64,000 nt of DNA from contig NZ_LR746496.1 in NCBI RefSeq assembly GCF_902729405.1, positions 2,480,001 through 2,544,000 of the forward strand. Reading direction: 5' to 3'. Each line of letters opens with the position of its first letter. Positions within the stretch are counted from its first letter, which is position 1. The notes under the pieces were generated by a model that saw only the letters and a program-made list of their open reading frames with translations, made no database searches and was not told the DNA's origin. A program made the translations under genes and the position numbers. Below are positions 9,588 through 17,230 of the stretch, piece after piece. Origin of the DNA: Acididesulfobacillus acetoxydans. GTDB taxonomy: Bacteria > Bacillota > Desulfitobacteriia > Desulfitobacteriales > Desulfitobacteriaceae.

Positions 9588-9614
9588 CCCGCTCACCGCC
9601 GTGAGACGGCGGAA

Positions 9615-10949
9615 TCAGTTATTCTTGGCCCCTTCCCGGATCCAGTTCTTGATGGTCTGGATCTGAGTCTTGGGCAATGGTGGTTGTCCGAAGGGCATTT
9701 GCGGCTGCACACTGCCGGTGATGTGCTGATAAAGGAGGCTTGCTTGGGGATTTCCCGGCGTAACGCGTTTCAATGTTCCGGAATAGGTGGCAATGTTGGC
9801 GTGACACTGAAGACAACTGTTATGGAGAATCGGTTGAATATCTTTACTGTAACTGGGCTGAGCGATGATCCCGGTGCCGGCCAAAGCTTTGGGGACAGAG
9901 TTCATCCCTTGATAGGTGAGAAAACCCAATCCCAGCACCAGAATCCCCGCCAGGCCGAGAGCCAGAGGACGCCGTTTTGCCCGGCGGCTGGAATTGCGGT
10001 CGAGCCAGGGCAGGGAAAAGAGGATGACGATTCCGATAAGCGGCAGTCCGACCATGGCCAGGCCGTCAAGCTTGCCGGGAAAATATTTAAGAAGTTGGTA
10101 AATGCCAAAGAAATACCAAGCCGGTTCCGGCGTGAAATGCGCTTTGTTTAACGGGTCGGCTGCCGCGCCCAGGCCTTTGGGATAGAGAAAGGCGAGCAGC
10201 CACAGGGCCGCGCCCACCAGAAGAACGAATGCGGCCATGCGCAGCGCTACATCCGGCCAGAAGGGCCGGGAGATTTTGCGGACATCTTCTCCGCGCGCTT
10301 CGGCTTCCCGGAGTTCGTCGGTGGAAGCCATCCCCTGTCTCAAAACGAAGAAGAAATGAGGCAGGAAAGCCAGGAGCAAGAGGGCGGGCAAGACGAGCAT
10401 GTGGACGGAGTAGAAGCGGGTCAACGTGGCCCCCGTCACCTGGGTGCCGTCCCGCAAAAGGCGCACGAGAAAGTCCCCCACGATCGGAACGTAGCCGGCC
10501 ATGGCCGTGCCCACCGTGGTCGCCCAGTACCCTTTTTGGTCCCAGGGGAGCAGATATCCGGTAAAAGCTAAGCCCAGAGTGGCGATCAGTAAGATCCCGC
10601 CCATGACCCAGGTCAACTCCCGAGGACGTTTGTAGGCCGCCGCGAAAAAGACACGCAATAAATGCAGCCCGACCAGAACGACCATGAAGTTCGCTCCCCA
10701 GGAATGGAGAGAGCGGACAAAATGACCGGCGACAGAATTTTGCAATGTTTGAATGCTGGCATAAGCACCGCTGGCCGACGGATGATAGACCGTGGCCAAT
10801 AAGATCCCGGTCACCGCCTGGTTAATGAAGGCAAAGAAAGTGGCAAAGCCCAAGTAGTCCAAAAAGTTACTGCGTTTGGGTACGGGGTGGGCAAAAAGAG
10901 CCTGAAGCAGGGACGATGTATGCAGGCGTTCATCGAGCCAACCTTTCAT
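9615..10949 (-). CDS. Cytochrome b (b6-type) fused to cytochrome c
   Basis: A 444-aa quinol-oxidising subunit of a Rieske/cytochrome b complex. The N-terminal four-helix b6 part has two haem-b His pairs: 13 residues between the His in HSWGANFMVVLVGLH and 14 between those in HMLVLPALLLLAFLPH, the latter being the b6f-like spacing. A subunit-IV-like part follows (about 250-340), then a C-terminal haem-c domain after another helix, with CLQCH and a likely axial Met in QPQMPFG. Oddity: the Qo-site PEWY motif reads PAWY (in EPAWYFFGIY). The ATG overlaps the stop of the Rieske gene (ATGA), so the two form one operon. The complex should take electrons from menaquinol to an external acceptor. Cytochrome b, subunit IV and cytochrome c being one chain is uncommon. 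Confidence 0.93.
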   Translation of the reverse strand: MKGWLDERLHTSSLLQALFAHPVPKRSNFLDYLGFATFFAFINQAVTGILLATVYHPSASGAYASIQTLQNSVAGHFVRSLHSWGANFMVVLVGLHLLRVFFAAAYKRPRELTWVMGGILLIATLGLAFTGYLLPWDQKGYWATTVGTAMAGYVPIVGDFLVRLLRDGTQVTGATLTRFYSVHMLVLPALLLLAFLPHFFFVLRQGMASTDELREAEARGEDVRKISRPFWPDVALRMAAFVLLVGAALWLLAFLYPKGLGAAADPLNKAHFTPEPAWYFFGIYQLLKYFPGKLDGLAMVGLPLIGIVILFSLPWLDRNSSRRAKRRPLALGLAGILVLGLGFLTYQGMNSVPKALAGTGIIAQPSYSKDIQPILHNSCLQCHANIATYSGTLKRVTPGNPQASLLYQHITGSVQPQMPFGQPPLPKTQIQTIKNWIREGAKNN

Positions 10950-11587
10950 GCCTGACGCCCCCCAACCATTACGGAATTACCCTGGATTTTAAGGACTCGG
11001 TGATAGAGAGGTCTCGGTGGCGGGCCGGAGAGGACATGACCCCGGATATCGTATACTCCTCCGTGGCAAGGACACATAAATTTATTGACAGACCCAACCC
11101 AGTTCACGGCACACTGCAGGTGGGTGCAATGAAAATCCAAAGCCAACCAGCCTTCTGCCCCAAAGTTAATGACATAGACCCCTTGTTCGATTCCGTTTCC
11201 TTTGTATGTGACTAAGCGCGGTTCATTCACCTTGAAGTCCCCGGTCTGACCCACCTCTTGCAGCGGATCGGCATTGGCCGGCGGGGGATTGAGGAAGTCG
11301 AAAGCCAGGCCGACATAGCCCAAAGCGACTACTCCGGCGACGGAGCCTACTCCCAAACCTAAAAAGCGCCTGCGTGTGACCGGAATACCCGAGGAATCTT
11401 TGCCTGAACTGTCTCCCCTGTCACCGGACAGGTTTTCGCCTGCGCTTTTCGCCAAGCTTTTGCCCGCGTTCCGGTCAGGACTTTTGTCCGAGTTCCGGCC
11501 CAAGTGTTCATTCGTGTTTTCAGCCAAATTGCTATCCGCATTTTTGTCGAAGCGCTGATCGGCATTTTCGTCCAAACCTTTGTCCAC
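10946..11587 (-). CDS. Rieske 2Fe-2S protein with Tat signal
   Basis: A 213-aa Rieske subunit. The cluster ligands sit in CTHLQCAVNW and CPCHGGVYD (two Cys, two His, plus the disulphide Cys). A twin-arginine-type signal TRRRFLGLGVGS (about 70-81) precedes one hydrophobic anchor, so the folded protein is exported by Tat and stays membrane-bound. Oddity: about 68 residues of Asn/Asp/Lys/Ser-rich, repeat-like sequence (recurring ENAD, KNAD, RNAGK, KSAGE words) precede the Tat motif, far longer than normal. The GTG at 11587 has GAGGAGGAG 8-10 nt upstream, so the extension is probably translated; no internal ATG with a ribosome site offers a short start. Overlaps the cytochrome b gene by 4 nt. Confidence 0.92.
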   Translation of the reverse strand: MDKGLDENADQRFDKNADSNLAENTNEHLGRNSDKSPDRNAGKSLAKSAGENLSGDRGDSSGKDSSGIPVTRRRFLGLGVGSVAGVVALGYVGLAFDFLNPPPANADPLQEVGQTGDFKVNEPRLVTYKGNGIEQGVYVINFGAEGWLALDFHCTHLQCAVNWVGSVNKFMCPCHGGVYDIRGHVLSGPPPRPLYHRVLKIQGNSVMVGGRQA

Positions 11588-11729
11588 GGTCTGTCTCCTC
11601 CTCTTTATCTTTTTTAACCTTCGCGTTATAGTGTGTTAAAGCGTTCTGAAAGAGATCTTAGTCGGCCCCTGTTTATATTTAATAAAGACAATATGAAGGA
11701 AATATGAAGATTGTTGGGAGGGCGGAATT

Positions 11730-12536
11730 TTGGAGGGCAGTACGGTTCGTCATTTTGCAACGGAGTTTGCACCGCGCTTTTATGAACTGAACGCACGGCG
11801 CCAGGCGGGGCCGGTCGTTTTGTTGCACTACTTGGAAGAGGCGGCGGTTTCCCATTCCGGGGCGGCAGGCTGCAGCCTGCAAGAACTTGAAGGACGGGGA
11901 GTGGGCTGGGTCCTCAACCGCTGGTATATTGTGGTGGAACGTTATCCTGTTTGGGATGAAAAAGTATCCGTAGAGACTTGGCCCGCCGCCTTCGACCGGT
12001 TTTACGCCACGCGGGAATTTATCGTGCGGGGGCGGGATAATACACGGATGGCGCGCGCCACTTCCCGCTGGATCTATCTCAGTGTCGAAAAAAAGAGACC
12101 CCTCCGTATCCCGGAGGGGTTTGCCAGAGCTTACGGTTTGGATCCCGAGAGGGCAGTGGAGCATGATTTTGCCGCCTTGCCGGTTCGGCAAGGGGAATGG
12201 AATCTTACCACATCCGGGAAGCGGATTTTCGCAGTACGGAGGTCCGACCTCGACGGTTACCATCACGTTAACAATGCCCAATATGTCCAATGGCTGCTCG
12301 AATCTGTCCCGGAGCAAACTTATGACTTAGCGGAGCTTCAGTCCTTGGAAATAGAATACCGGAAAGAGGTCGGATATGGCGGCCGGGTTCGGGTGGACAC
12401 TCTGGCGCTTGAACCGGGGGCGGAAGGGGCTTCGGCCTTGCCGGAGGGCGGACAGGCTTATCTTCACTCCATCGAAGACGCTGACACGCTAAGAGAGTTG
12501 GCGGTGGCCAGGACCATCTGGAAGCGTCAAGAGTAA
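11730..12536 (+). CDS. Acyl-ACP thioesterase (FatA/FatB-like)
   Basis: A 268-aa double hotdog-fold thioesterase. The first hotdog (about 5-130) contains ELNARRQAGPVVLLHYLEEAA and WYIVVERYPVW; the second has the catalytic-type segment SDLDGYHHVNNAQYVQWLLE (Asp, Asn and His of the plant/bacterial FatA family). It releases free fatty acids from acyl carrier protein in the cytoplasm and may set membrane or storage acyl length. The TTG start at 11730 has GGGAGGG 7-8 nt upstream. It is divergent from the Rieske operon and convergent with the small-protein row, and appears to be a single-gene unit. Confidence 0.88.
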   Translation: MEGSTVRHFATEFAPRFYELNARRQAGPVVLLHYLEEAAVSHSGAAGCSLQELEGRGVGWVLNRWYIVVERYPVWDEKVSVETWPAAFDRFYATREFIVRGRDNTRMARATSRWIYLSVEKKRPLRIPEGFARAYGLDPERAVEHDFAALPVRQGEWNLTTSGKRIFAVRRSDLDGYHHVNNAQYVQWLLESVPEQTYDLAELQSLEIEYRKEVGYGGRVRVDTLALEPGAEGASALPEGGQAYLHSIEDADTLRELAVARTIWKRQE

Positions 12537-12572
12537 ACTCGTTCAGCCCCCCACCGAAGCGGGGTACGTGGA

Positions 12573-12600
12573 ACTCCCTTCCACTTGCGGAAGTGGGAGT
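12573..12600 (+). repeat. Hairpin after the thioesterase gene
   Basis: CCACTT-GCGG-AAGTGG with an outer ACTC/GAGT pairing, about 40 nt after the stop. There is no T-run, so it may be a weak terminator or an IS200/IS605-type end hairpin relic. The rest of 12537-12844 shows nothing recognisable. Confidence 0.4.
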
Positions 12601-12844
12601 CTTACGCTTTGGATAAAGCCCGGAAAGGCAGGACTTTCCGCACTCCGCCCGTGTCCCCGGGGCGTGCCGGGGCGCGTCGACCCTCAAACCGCGCCGGGAG
12701 CAGACCCCAAGCCCGGGGGCGGCTTGCGGGCGTGAAACTCGCTGTTGACGACTGAAGAGGTACGGAAGACTCCCGGAGGCATGGAAGACCCGTGCGTGCC
12801 GAAGACGCGCGGGACCCGGGAGGGGATCTTCGGAGGGCCGCGTC

Positions 12845-12979
12845 CTACCGGGGAACCTGTCCGCGGTTCAAAATATCCCGCAGACCGGTGATCACCAGAA
12901 CCGTGATTGCGAAGGCGGTGAAGGCCAGGGCGGGACCCACATAGGAAAAGGGAAGTGCGTAACCGATGTAACCGGCCAT
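12845..12979 (-). CDS. Micro-ORF: 44-aa single-pass membrane protein
   Basis: A 44-residue frame beginning MAGYIGYALPFSYVGP and ending RDILNRGQVPR. ATG at 12979 is preceded by AGGAGGAACTACTCT, an ideal ribosome site, and the product is one hydrophobic helix (about 11-32) with a short basic tail. It is the last member of a co-directional row of small genes (12845-14563). No family is recognised; the size and shape recall accessory subunits of membrane enzyme complexes, but that is only analogy. Confidence 0.6.
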   Translation of the reverse strand: MAGYIGYALPFSYVGPALAFTAFAITVLVITGLRDILNRGQVPR

Positions 12980-13085
12980 AGAGTAGTTCCTCCTTTGCCC
13001 CTGCCGGGATGAACACGGCGCCGGTGTCTGTTGCCGCGACCGGTCTCAGAGCCATAGTATCGTGTTCCGGCCTCTTAACGGTTTA

Positions 13086-13502
13086 TCAAAATTGGGTCGG
13101 AGTCGGTTTTTCTTTGCCCATAAACTCTTGAAATTTGTGGGCGGTGTCGCTGACCGCGGCCCGGAAACCGAGGACGAAAGCCCGGACAAAGAAAAGGGCC
13201 AGGCCCAGGTTGAAGACCGTAAAGCCGAGGGCGATGGGCAGCCTCAGGGTAATGATTCTGACTTGCGTGAAAATGTTATCGGGAACGATGGCTTGTTGTA
13301 CATAAATATGCAAGAGACCGACGGCATCAAACCAGAGCCCGAGCATGGTAATCGACCCATCCTTAGCGACCGGAACGAATATTTCCATGGCGGTGGAGAG
13401 ATAGTTGACAGGATCCGGCAGTTGTTTTAGCCTGTCCTTGAGGCCGGCGGGAAGCTCGCCCGGGGAAAACACCGGGGGGGTCTGAGTCGCTGCCTGTTCC
13501 AT
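13086..13502 (-). CDS. Membrane protein of unknown function, 138 aa
   Basis: ATG at 13502 follows AAGGAGGATACG. The product has a soluble Pro-rich N-terminus (about 1-45), a first membrane segment (about 50-72; ITMLGLWFDAVGLLHIYV), a second (about 90-114; GFTVFNLGLALFFVRAFVLGF) and a short polar tail ending KPTPTQF. No family recognised. It is the largest of the small membrane proteins in the row and may be the core subunit around which the single-pass peptides assemble (inference). Upstream lies an 87-nt spacer carrying a repeat of CGGGAACTTAACTTT. Confidence 0.75.
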   Translation of the reverse strand: MEQAATQTPPVFSPGELPAGLKDRLKQLPDPVNYLSTAMEIFVPVAKDGSITMLGLWFDAVGLLHIYVQQAIVPDNIFTQVRIITLRLPIALGFTVFNLGLALFFVRAFVLGFRAAVSDTAHKFQEFMGKEKPTPTQF

Positions 13503-13521
13503 CGTATCCTCCTTTCCTGAG

Positions 13522-13606
13522 ACGGGAACTTAACTTTTGGGGGGGTCTTTGTCTCTTTTGTATTTTGTTTCCCCGGGTTACGGCGGGAACTTAACTTTGG
13601 GTAGGT
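13522..13606. repeat. Direct repeat CGGGAACTTAACTTT, two copies
   Basis: Copies at about 13523-13538 and 13584-13598, on either side of the spacer between the 138-aa and 43-aa genes; the second copy includes the stop codon of the 43-aa gene. May reflect a local duplication at the gene end. Confidence 0.6.
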
Positions 13607-13722
13607 TCCTTGGGCGGAAAATACAGCCAAATGAGGATACGAAAGAGAATGACGAGGACGATGGCGATGAAGATGTTGTAGGGGTAGAAAAGGCCGAAAT
13701 AAGAGCTGGGCAAGGAGGTCAT
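13591..13722 (-). CDS. Micro-ORF: 43-aa single-pass membrane protein
   Basis: A 43-residue frame starting MTSLPSSYFGLFYPYN with one strongly hydrophobic helix (about 17-36, Ile/Val/Leu-rich) and a polar end PPKEPTQS. The ATG at 13722 lies one base after the stop of the upstream 71-aa gene, so translation is probably coupled. The G-run upstream (GGGGGGA) is a possible ribosome site. Its shape resembles small helper subunits such as CcoQ, but no homology is claimed. Confidence 0.55.
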   Translation of the reverse strand: MTSLPSSYFGLFYPYNIFIAIVLVILFRILIWLYFPPKEPTQS

Positions 13723-13723
13723 C

Positions 13724-13939
13724 CTAAAGTCCCCCCCAAAAGGCATTGCTCAAAGCAAAAGAGACCAGGAAGGAGAGAGCCAGCCAAAAAAGCCAGTAAA
13801 ATTGCACCAGCCAGAGAAAACCGGAGAGGGAAGGACGGGGGCAGGGCGGCTGGGCCTGACAGGAAACAGGCTGCCGGGATGGGGTTCCGTAAGAAGGCGG
13901 CCCCTGTGTTCGATACGGTCTGCCGGTGTAGAAGCCCAC
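13724..13939 (-). CDS. Small membrane protein, 71 aa
   Basis: GTG at 13939, six bases after the stop of the preceding 62-aa gene, with GAGAGGG as ribosome site. The N-terminal 40 residues are Pro/Arg-rich with two Cys (SCQAQPPC); the C-terminal part is one aromatic-rich membrane helix (FLWLVQFYWLFWLALSF). Its stop codon sits directly before the ATG of the 43-aa gene. Other overlapping frames exist in this stretch, but only this one fits the head-to-tail spacing. Function unknown. Confidence 0.5.
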   Translation of the reverse strand: MGFYTGRPYRTQGPPSYGTPSRQPVSCQAQPPCPRPSLSGFLWLVQFYWLFWLALSFLVSFALSNAFWGGL

Positions 13940-13945
13940 CGAATT

Positions 13946-14134
13946 TCACCCTCTCTCAATGGTTCTCAACTTAATCCATAATATGTCAGAGGGGAAGCGG
14001 GGGTTCCGGCACAAAGCGACCGGCAACCGCCCGGCATGGGCTTCTTCTGCGTTTTTGAGCTTTCCCTTCCGCTGAATTTCTTCCACGGCTGAAACCAGTC
14101 CGGAACCGGGCTGACACCAGGGGCAGGGGGCCAA
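13946..14134 (-). CDS. Small CxxC protein, 62 aa
   Basis: A soluble 62-aa product with an N-terminal CPWC motif (residues 4-7) and a third Cys at about 46, which could bind a metal or act in thiol chemistry. The TTG start at 14134 lies nine bases after the stop of the CBS-domain gene; the ribosome site (AAAAGG) is weak. The stop overlaps the ribosome site of the 71-aa gene. Tight head-to-tail spacing is the main support that it is real. No family recognised. Confidence 0.45.
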   Translation of the reverse strand: MAPCPWCQPGSGLVSAVEEIQRKGKLKNAEEAHAGRLPVALCRNPRFPSDILWIKLRTIERG

Positions 14135-14143
14135 GCCTTTTGG

Positions 14144-14563
14144 TTAAAGTTCCCCGGATGGGTTGGAAAAAGTCTTGGCGCAGAACTCGATCAGCTCACG
14201 CCGCCTCACGATGCCAATGAAAATCCCTTTGTCGTCCACGACGGGTACGAAATTCTGGGAAGCCGCGCGGGCGATCAAGTCTTCCATTTGGGCGTCGATG
14301 AGCACGGGAGTATTCACAGTGTGTTGAGGGATATCGGCCAGCGGGATATGTTCCGTGTCGGCAAAAGAAAGGCCGGGTGTGTTTTTCATTTTCCAGAGGA
14401 GGTCCCCTTCAGTAAGGGTTCCCGTATAGCGTCCTTCCGCGTCAATCACGGGCACGGCGGAATAACTGTGGTATTCCATGCGTTCGAGGGCTTGACGCAT
14501 GGTAGAATGATATTTAAGGAAAACCACATCTTTTTTCGGAATAAGAAAGAATGCCACATTCAT
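14144..14563 (-). CDS. CBS-domain pair protein
   Basis: A 139-aa protein made of two CBS motifs (about 15-60 and 85-135), with the characteristic SAVPVIDAEGRYTGTLTEGD and FVPVVDDKGIFIGIVRRREL. Stand-alone CBS pairs bind adenosine nucleotides and act as energy-state or c-di-nucleotide sensors. The start used is the ATG at 14563; no strong ribosome site is visible. First gene of the small-protein row, so it may give nucleotide control over that membrane module (inference). Confidence 0.85.
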   Translation of the reverse strand: MNVAFFLIPKKDVVFLKYHSTMRQALERMEYHSYSAVPVIDAEGRYTGTLTEGDLLWKMKNTPGLSFADTEHIPLADIPQHTVNTPVLIDAQMEDLIARAASQNFVPVVDDKGIFIGIVRRRELIEFCAKTFSNPSGEL

Positions 14564-14965
14564 CGTTTTTGTTCTCCGAATCGTTTTTAATTCAGTGCCT
14601 GCAGCGCCAAACTTGATGGACGGCGCGTGTTCAGTATACTAAACTCAATTTACGGCTTGTGCTCCTAAGCGGGTCAGACAAGAAAAAGTGGATTAAGCGG
14701 CACATGAAAAAGATACCATAAGACTCATTCATTCTCAATTCACACACCTGTCCCCAGGTACCGTCTGGGTTGTTCAAAGCCGGGTGTGTCCCGTCAAGGC
14801 AAAAGACCTTGCTGCGGCGGGTCCGCAGACGACGCACCTCCCGCGCAGATCCTCTTCTTGAAAAAATCACGGGAAAGACACAGTTTTCTCACAGGCGACA
14901 GCGTGACTTTGCCCACCTCAGCGAAGTGAAATCGGGAAAAGATTTTTTAAGGCTGCGTTTACTAC

Positions 14966-14995
14966 TTGACAAAAGCCTTTGGTCAATGCCAGAAT
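14966..14995 (+). promoter_or_regulatory. Promoter of the leuA T-box leader
   Basis: TTGACA at 14966-14971 and CAGAAT at 14990-14995 with an 18-nt spacer, placed about 110 nt before the T-box stem I. The stretch 14564-14965 shows no gene or other signal. Confidence 0.6.
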
Positions 14996-15007
14996 AAAAG
15001 GCAAGAC

Positions 15008-15050
15008 GAACCGAACCCGTAGAACCAACCGAACCCGTAGAACCAACCGA
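15008..15050. repeat. 18-bp tandem repeat in the leuA leader
   Basis: Two adjacent copies of CGAACCCGTAGAACCAAC followed by degenerate CCGAACTGA words, between the promoter and T-box stem I. Confidence 0.7.
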
Positions 15051-15104
15051 ACTGACACGACCGACCAAACCGACTGGATGAACCGAACTGAATAGAAGAG
15101 AAAG

Positions 15105-15515
15105 ACGATGAGAGGGACCAGTACACCTCTTCAGCCACGGCAGAGAGCTGGCGGATGGTGCAAGGCAGTGGTGGCGTGGAAGTAGAACTCTCCCTTGAGT
15201 AGCTGACCCAACGCGTCAGGGCGATTGCGGATCGGGATTTTGCGGGTGACCGTAACTCCGCCGGAATGTCGTCACTGGGTGCCAGTAGGCTCAGACGGAG
15301 CTTCCGCCGTTAGAAGGAAGGGGATATCGGACGCGAACCGGGTTTGGGTGATTGACTTACCGGGGAGCAGGGTACTAGGCGGTGCCGTTTGACGGCCGCC
15401 CGGCACAGGTAGGACTCGGAGCGATCCCGTATCTGCAGAGGGAACGGCTTAGCCGTTTAATTGAGTGGTACCGCGAAATAGCCCTTCGTCTCAAGTGAGA
15501 GACGGGGGGTTTTGT
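15105..15515 (+). promoter_or_regulatory. T-box riboswitch, leucine (CTC specifier)
   Basis: Order of hallmarks: K-turn GATGA (about 15108), AGTA of the specifier loop (about 15120), AGAGAG (about 15145), a distal GGTGCAA element, specifier-side CTC at 15188-15190 immediately 5' of TCCCTT that pairs with GAGGGA at about 15112, the T-box TGGTACCGCG at 15466-15475, and a terminator stem (CGTCTC-AAGT-GAGACG with flanking C/G run, then TTTT) at 15482-15514. Uncharged tRNA-Leu with anticodon GAG would pair with CTC and with the T-box bulge, favouring antitermination and so leuA expression. Confidence 0.92.
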
Positions 15516-15553
15516 TGTGCCGGGAAAAAGTATAAGTTGAGGAGGAATGGCAG

Positions 15554-17071
15554 ATGCGTAGGCTCCGGGTTTTTGACACGACTTTAAGGGATGGGGAACA
15601 GTCTTTGGGGATCACCTTAAATGTTGAGGAGAAGTTGGAGATCGCCCGGCAACTGGTTCTCCTGGGTATCGACATCATAGAGGCCGGGTTTCCGGCTTCC
15701 TCGCCCGGGGATTTCGAATCTGTCGCCACAATTGCCCGGCAGATGAAAGGAGTGGCCATCTGCGGTCTGACGCGGGCCGTGGAACAGGATATCGACCTGT
15801 GCGCGCAGGCGCTGCGCGCGGCGGAACACCCCCGGATCCATACCGGCATAGGGGTCTCCCCAGTGCACATGGCCAAGAAGTTGATGCTCACACCGGAGCA
15901 GGTGGTTGAACGAACGGCTGCGGCAGTGAAATATGCCAAGAAGTTCGTGGACGATGTCGAATTTTATGCCGAGGACGGTTTCCGGGCTGACCCGAATTTC
16001 CTGGTGCATGTTCTGGAGGCGGCCATCCAGGCCGGTGCCACTGTCGTGAATATCCCGGACACGGTTGGCTATGCCAATCCCTGGGAATATGGCAAGCTTA
16101 TCTCTTTTGTCAAGGAAAATGTAAAAGATATCGATCAGGTGACGATCAGTGTCCACTGCCATAACGATTTAGGTATGGCCACGGCCAATTCCCTGGCGGG
16201 CATTATAGCCGGAGCCGGCCAAGTCGAAGGCACGATCAACGGGATCGGAGAGAGGGCCGGGAATACTTCTCTGGAGGAAGTCATTATGGCCATCTATACC
16301 CGGCGTGACGAGTATGGCATCCAAAGCGGTATCCGTCCGAAAGAGATTGCGGCGACCAGCCGCTTGGTCTCCCGCATCACCGGGGTGCCGGTACCGGACC
16401 ACAAAGCGATTGTGGGTGCCAATGCCTTTATGCACGCCTCAGGCATTCATCAGGACGGGGTACTGAAAGACAGGGAAACTTACGAAATCATCCGGCCGGA
16501 AACGATTGGGGTTCCGGAAAACACCATCAGTTTAAGTGCGCGTTCGGGGCGGCATGCCCTGCAGCACAGGCTGCAGGAGTTGGGCTATGACGTAGCCGGG
16601 GAGGAATTGGACTCTGTTTACCACAGTTTTTTAGAGTTGGCGGATCGGAAAAAAGAAGTCTTTGACCAGGATTTGTATGCTTTGATGGGTGATGCCGGCG
16701 CGGGTCCACAAGGGATTCTTCTGCAGCACATGTCGATTGCCACGTCGGGTGTCGATACGGCCACAGCTACGGTGACCTTGGACCTCGCAGGGGAGGTTCA
16801 AACCGACGCGGCCGTCGCCAACGGACCGGTCAATGCCCTCTTCAGCGCCATTGACCGGATAGTAGGTGTCCCGGCCGTTTTGGAGGACTATACACTCAAG
16901 TCCGTCACCCGGGGGAGCGAGGCTTTGGGCGATGCTACGGTCAAACTTCGTTACCCCGACGGCAGCTTGGTTGTCGGCAAAGGGATTAGCACAGATATTC
17001 TGGAGGCAAGCGCAAAGGCTTACCTCAACGCCCTAAGCAAGCGCGGGCGTGGCGGGGAGGTCGGCAAGTAA
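15554..17071 (+). CDS. leuA: 2-isopropylmalate synthase
   Basis: A 505-aa enzyme condensing acetyl-CoA with 2-oxoisovalerate, the first step of leucine synthesis. The TIM-barrel begins FDTTLRDGEQSLGI (Arg-Asp catalytic/metal residues), includes the metal-binding HCHNDLGMA, and has a C-terminal regulatory domain (about 390-505) of the LeuA dimer type that normally binds leucine as feedback inhibitor. ATG at 15554 follows GAGGAGGAATGGCAG. It is controlled by the leucine T-box directly upstream. No leuB/C/D follow; a terminator-like hairpin closes the unit, so the rest of the pathway is elsewhere. Confidence 0.95.
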   Translation: MRRLRVFDTTLRDGEQSLGITLNVEEKLEIARQLVLLGIDIIEAGFPASSPGDFESVATIARQMKGVAICGLTRAVEQDIDLCAQALRAAEHPRIHTGIGVSPVHMAKKLMLTPEQVVERTAAAVKYAKKFVDDVEFYAEDGFRADPNFLVHVLEAAIQAGATVVNIPDTVGYANPWEYGKLISFVKENVKDIDQVTISVHCHNDLGMATANSLAGIIAGAGQVEGTINGIGERAGNTSLEEVIMAIYTRRDEYGIQSGIRPKEIAATSRLVSRITGVPVPDHKAIVGANAFMHASGIHQDGVLKDRETYEIIRPETIGVPENTISLSARSGRHALQHRLQELGYDVAGEELDSVYHSFLELADRKKEVFDQDLYALMGDAGAGPQGILLQHMSIATSGVDTATATVTLDLAGEVQTDAAVANGPVNALFSAIDRIVGVPAVLEDYTLKSVTRGSEALGDATVKLRYPDGSLVVGKGISTDILEASAKAYLNALSKRGRGGEVGK

Positions 17072-17072
17072 A

Positions 17073-17084
17073 GGCGGTACCGCC
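17073..17084. repeat. 12-bp palindrome GGCGGTACCGCC
   Basis: Perfect palindrome beginning two bases after the leuA stop codon. The core GGTACCGC resembles a T-box core but no other T-box elements surround it, so it is listed only as an inverted repeat. Confidence 0.5.
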
Positions 17085-17152
17085 GGAGCGTGACAAAGGT
17101 TATCGGAGATTAGGTCTGCACCGCATGCCTGTTGATGGACAGCGGCCACATG

Positions 17153-17182
17153 AAAAGGCGAGGGTGGTATCCCCTCGTCTTT
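17153..17182 (+). terminator. Terminator after leuA
   Basis: GGCGAGGG-TGGTA-TCCCCTCG followed by TCTTTTG. It lies about 85 nt past the leuA stop and just before the convergent NlpC/P60 gene, so it may serve leuA. Confidence 0.7.
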
Positions 17183-17230
17183 TGACGTCTTTTGACCTGA
17201 TCCCTAAACGGGGCCCGGCGGGCGGCTTCC

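Noticed and set aside
12684-13055. 123-aa minus-strand frame
   Set aside because: Arg/Gly/Pro-rich shadow; the real gene in this stretch is the 44-aa frame with a strong ribosome site.
17073-17182. Second T-box after leuA
   Set aside because: Only GGTACCGC and GGTGGTAT words occur; stem I and specifier elements are absent, and no gene follows on that strand.
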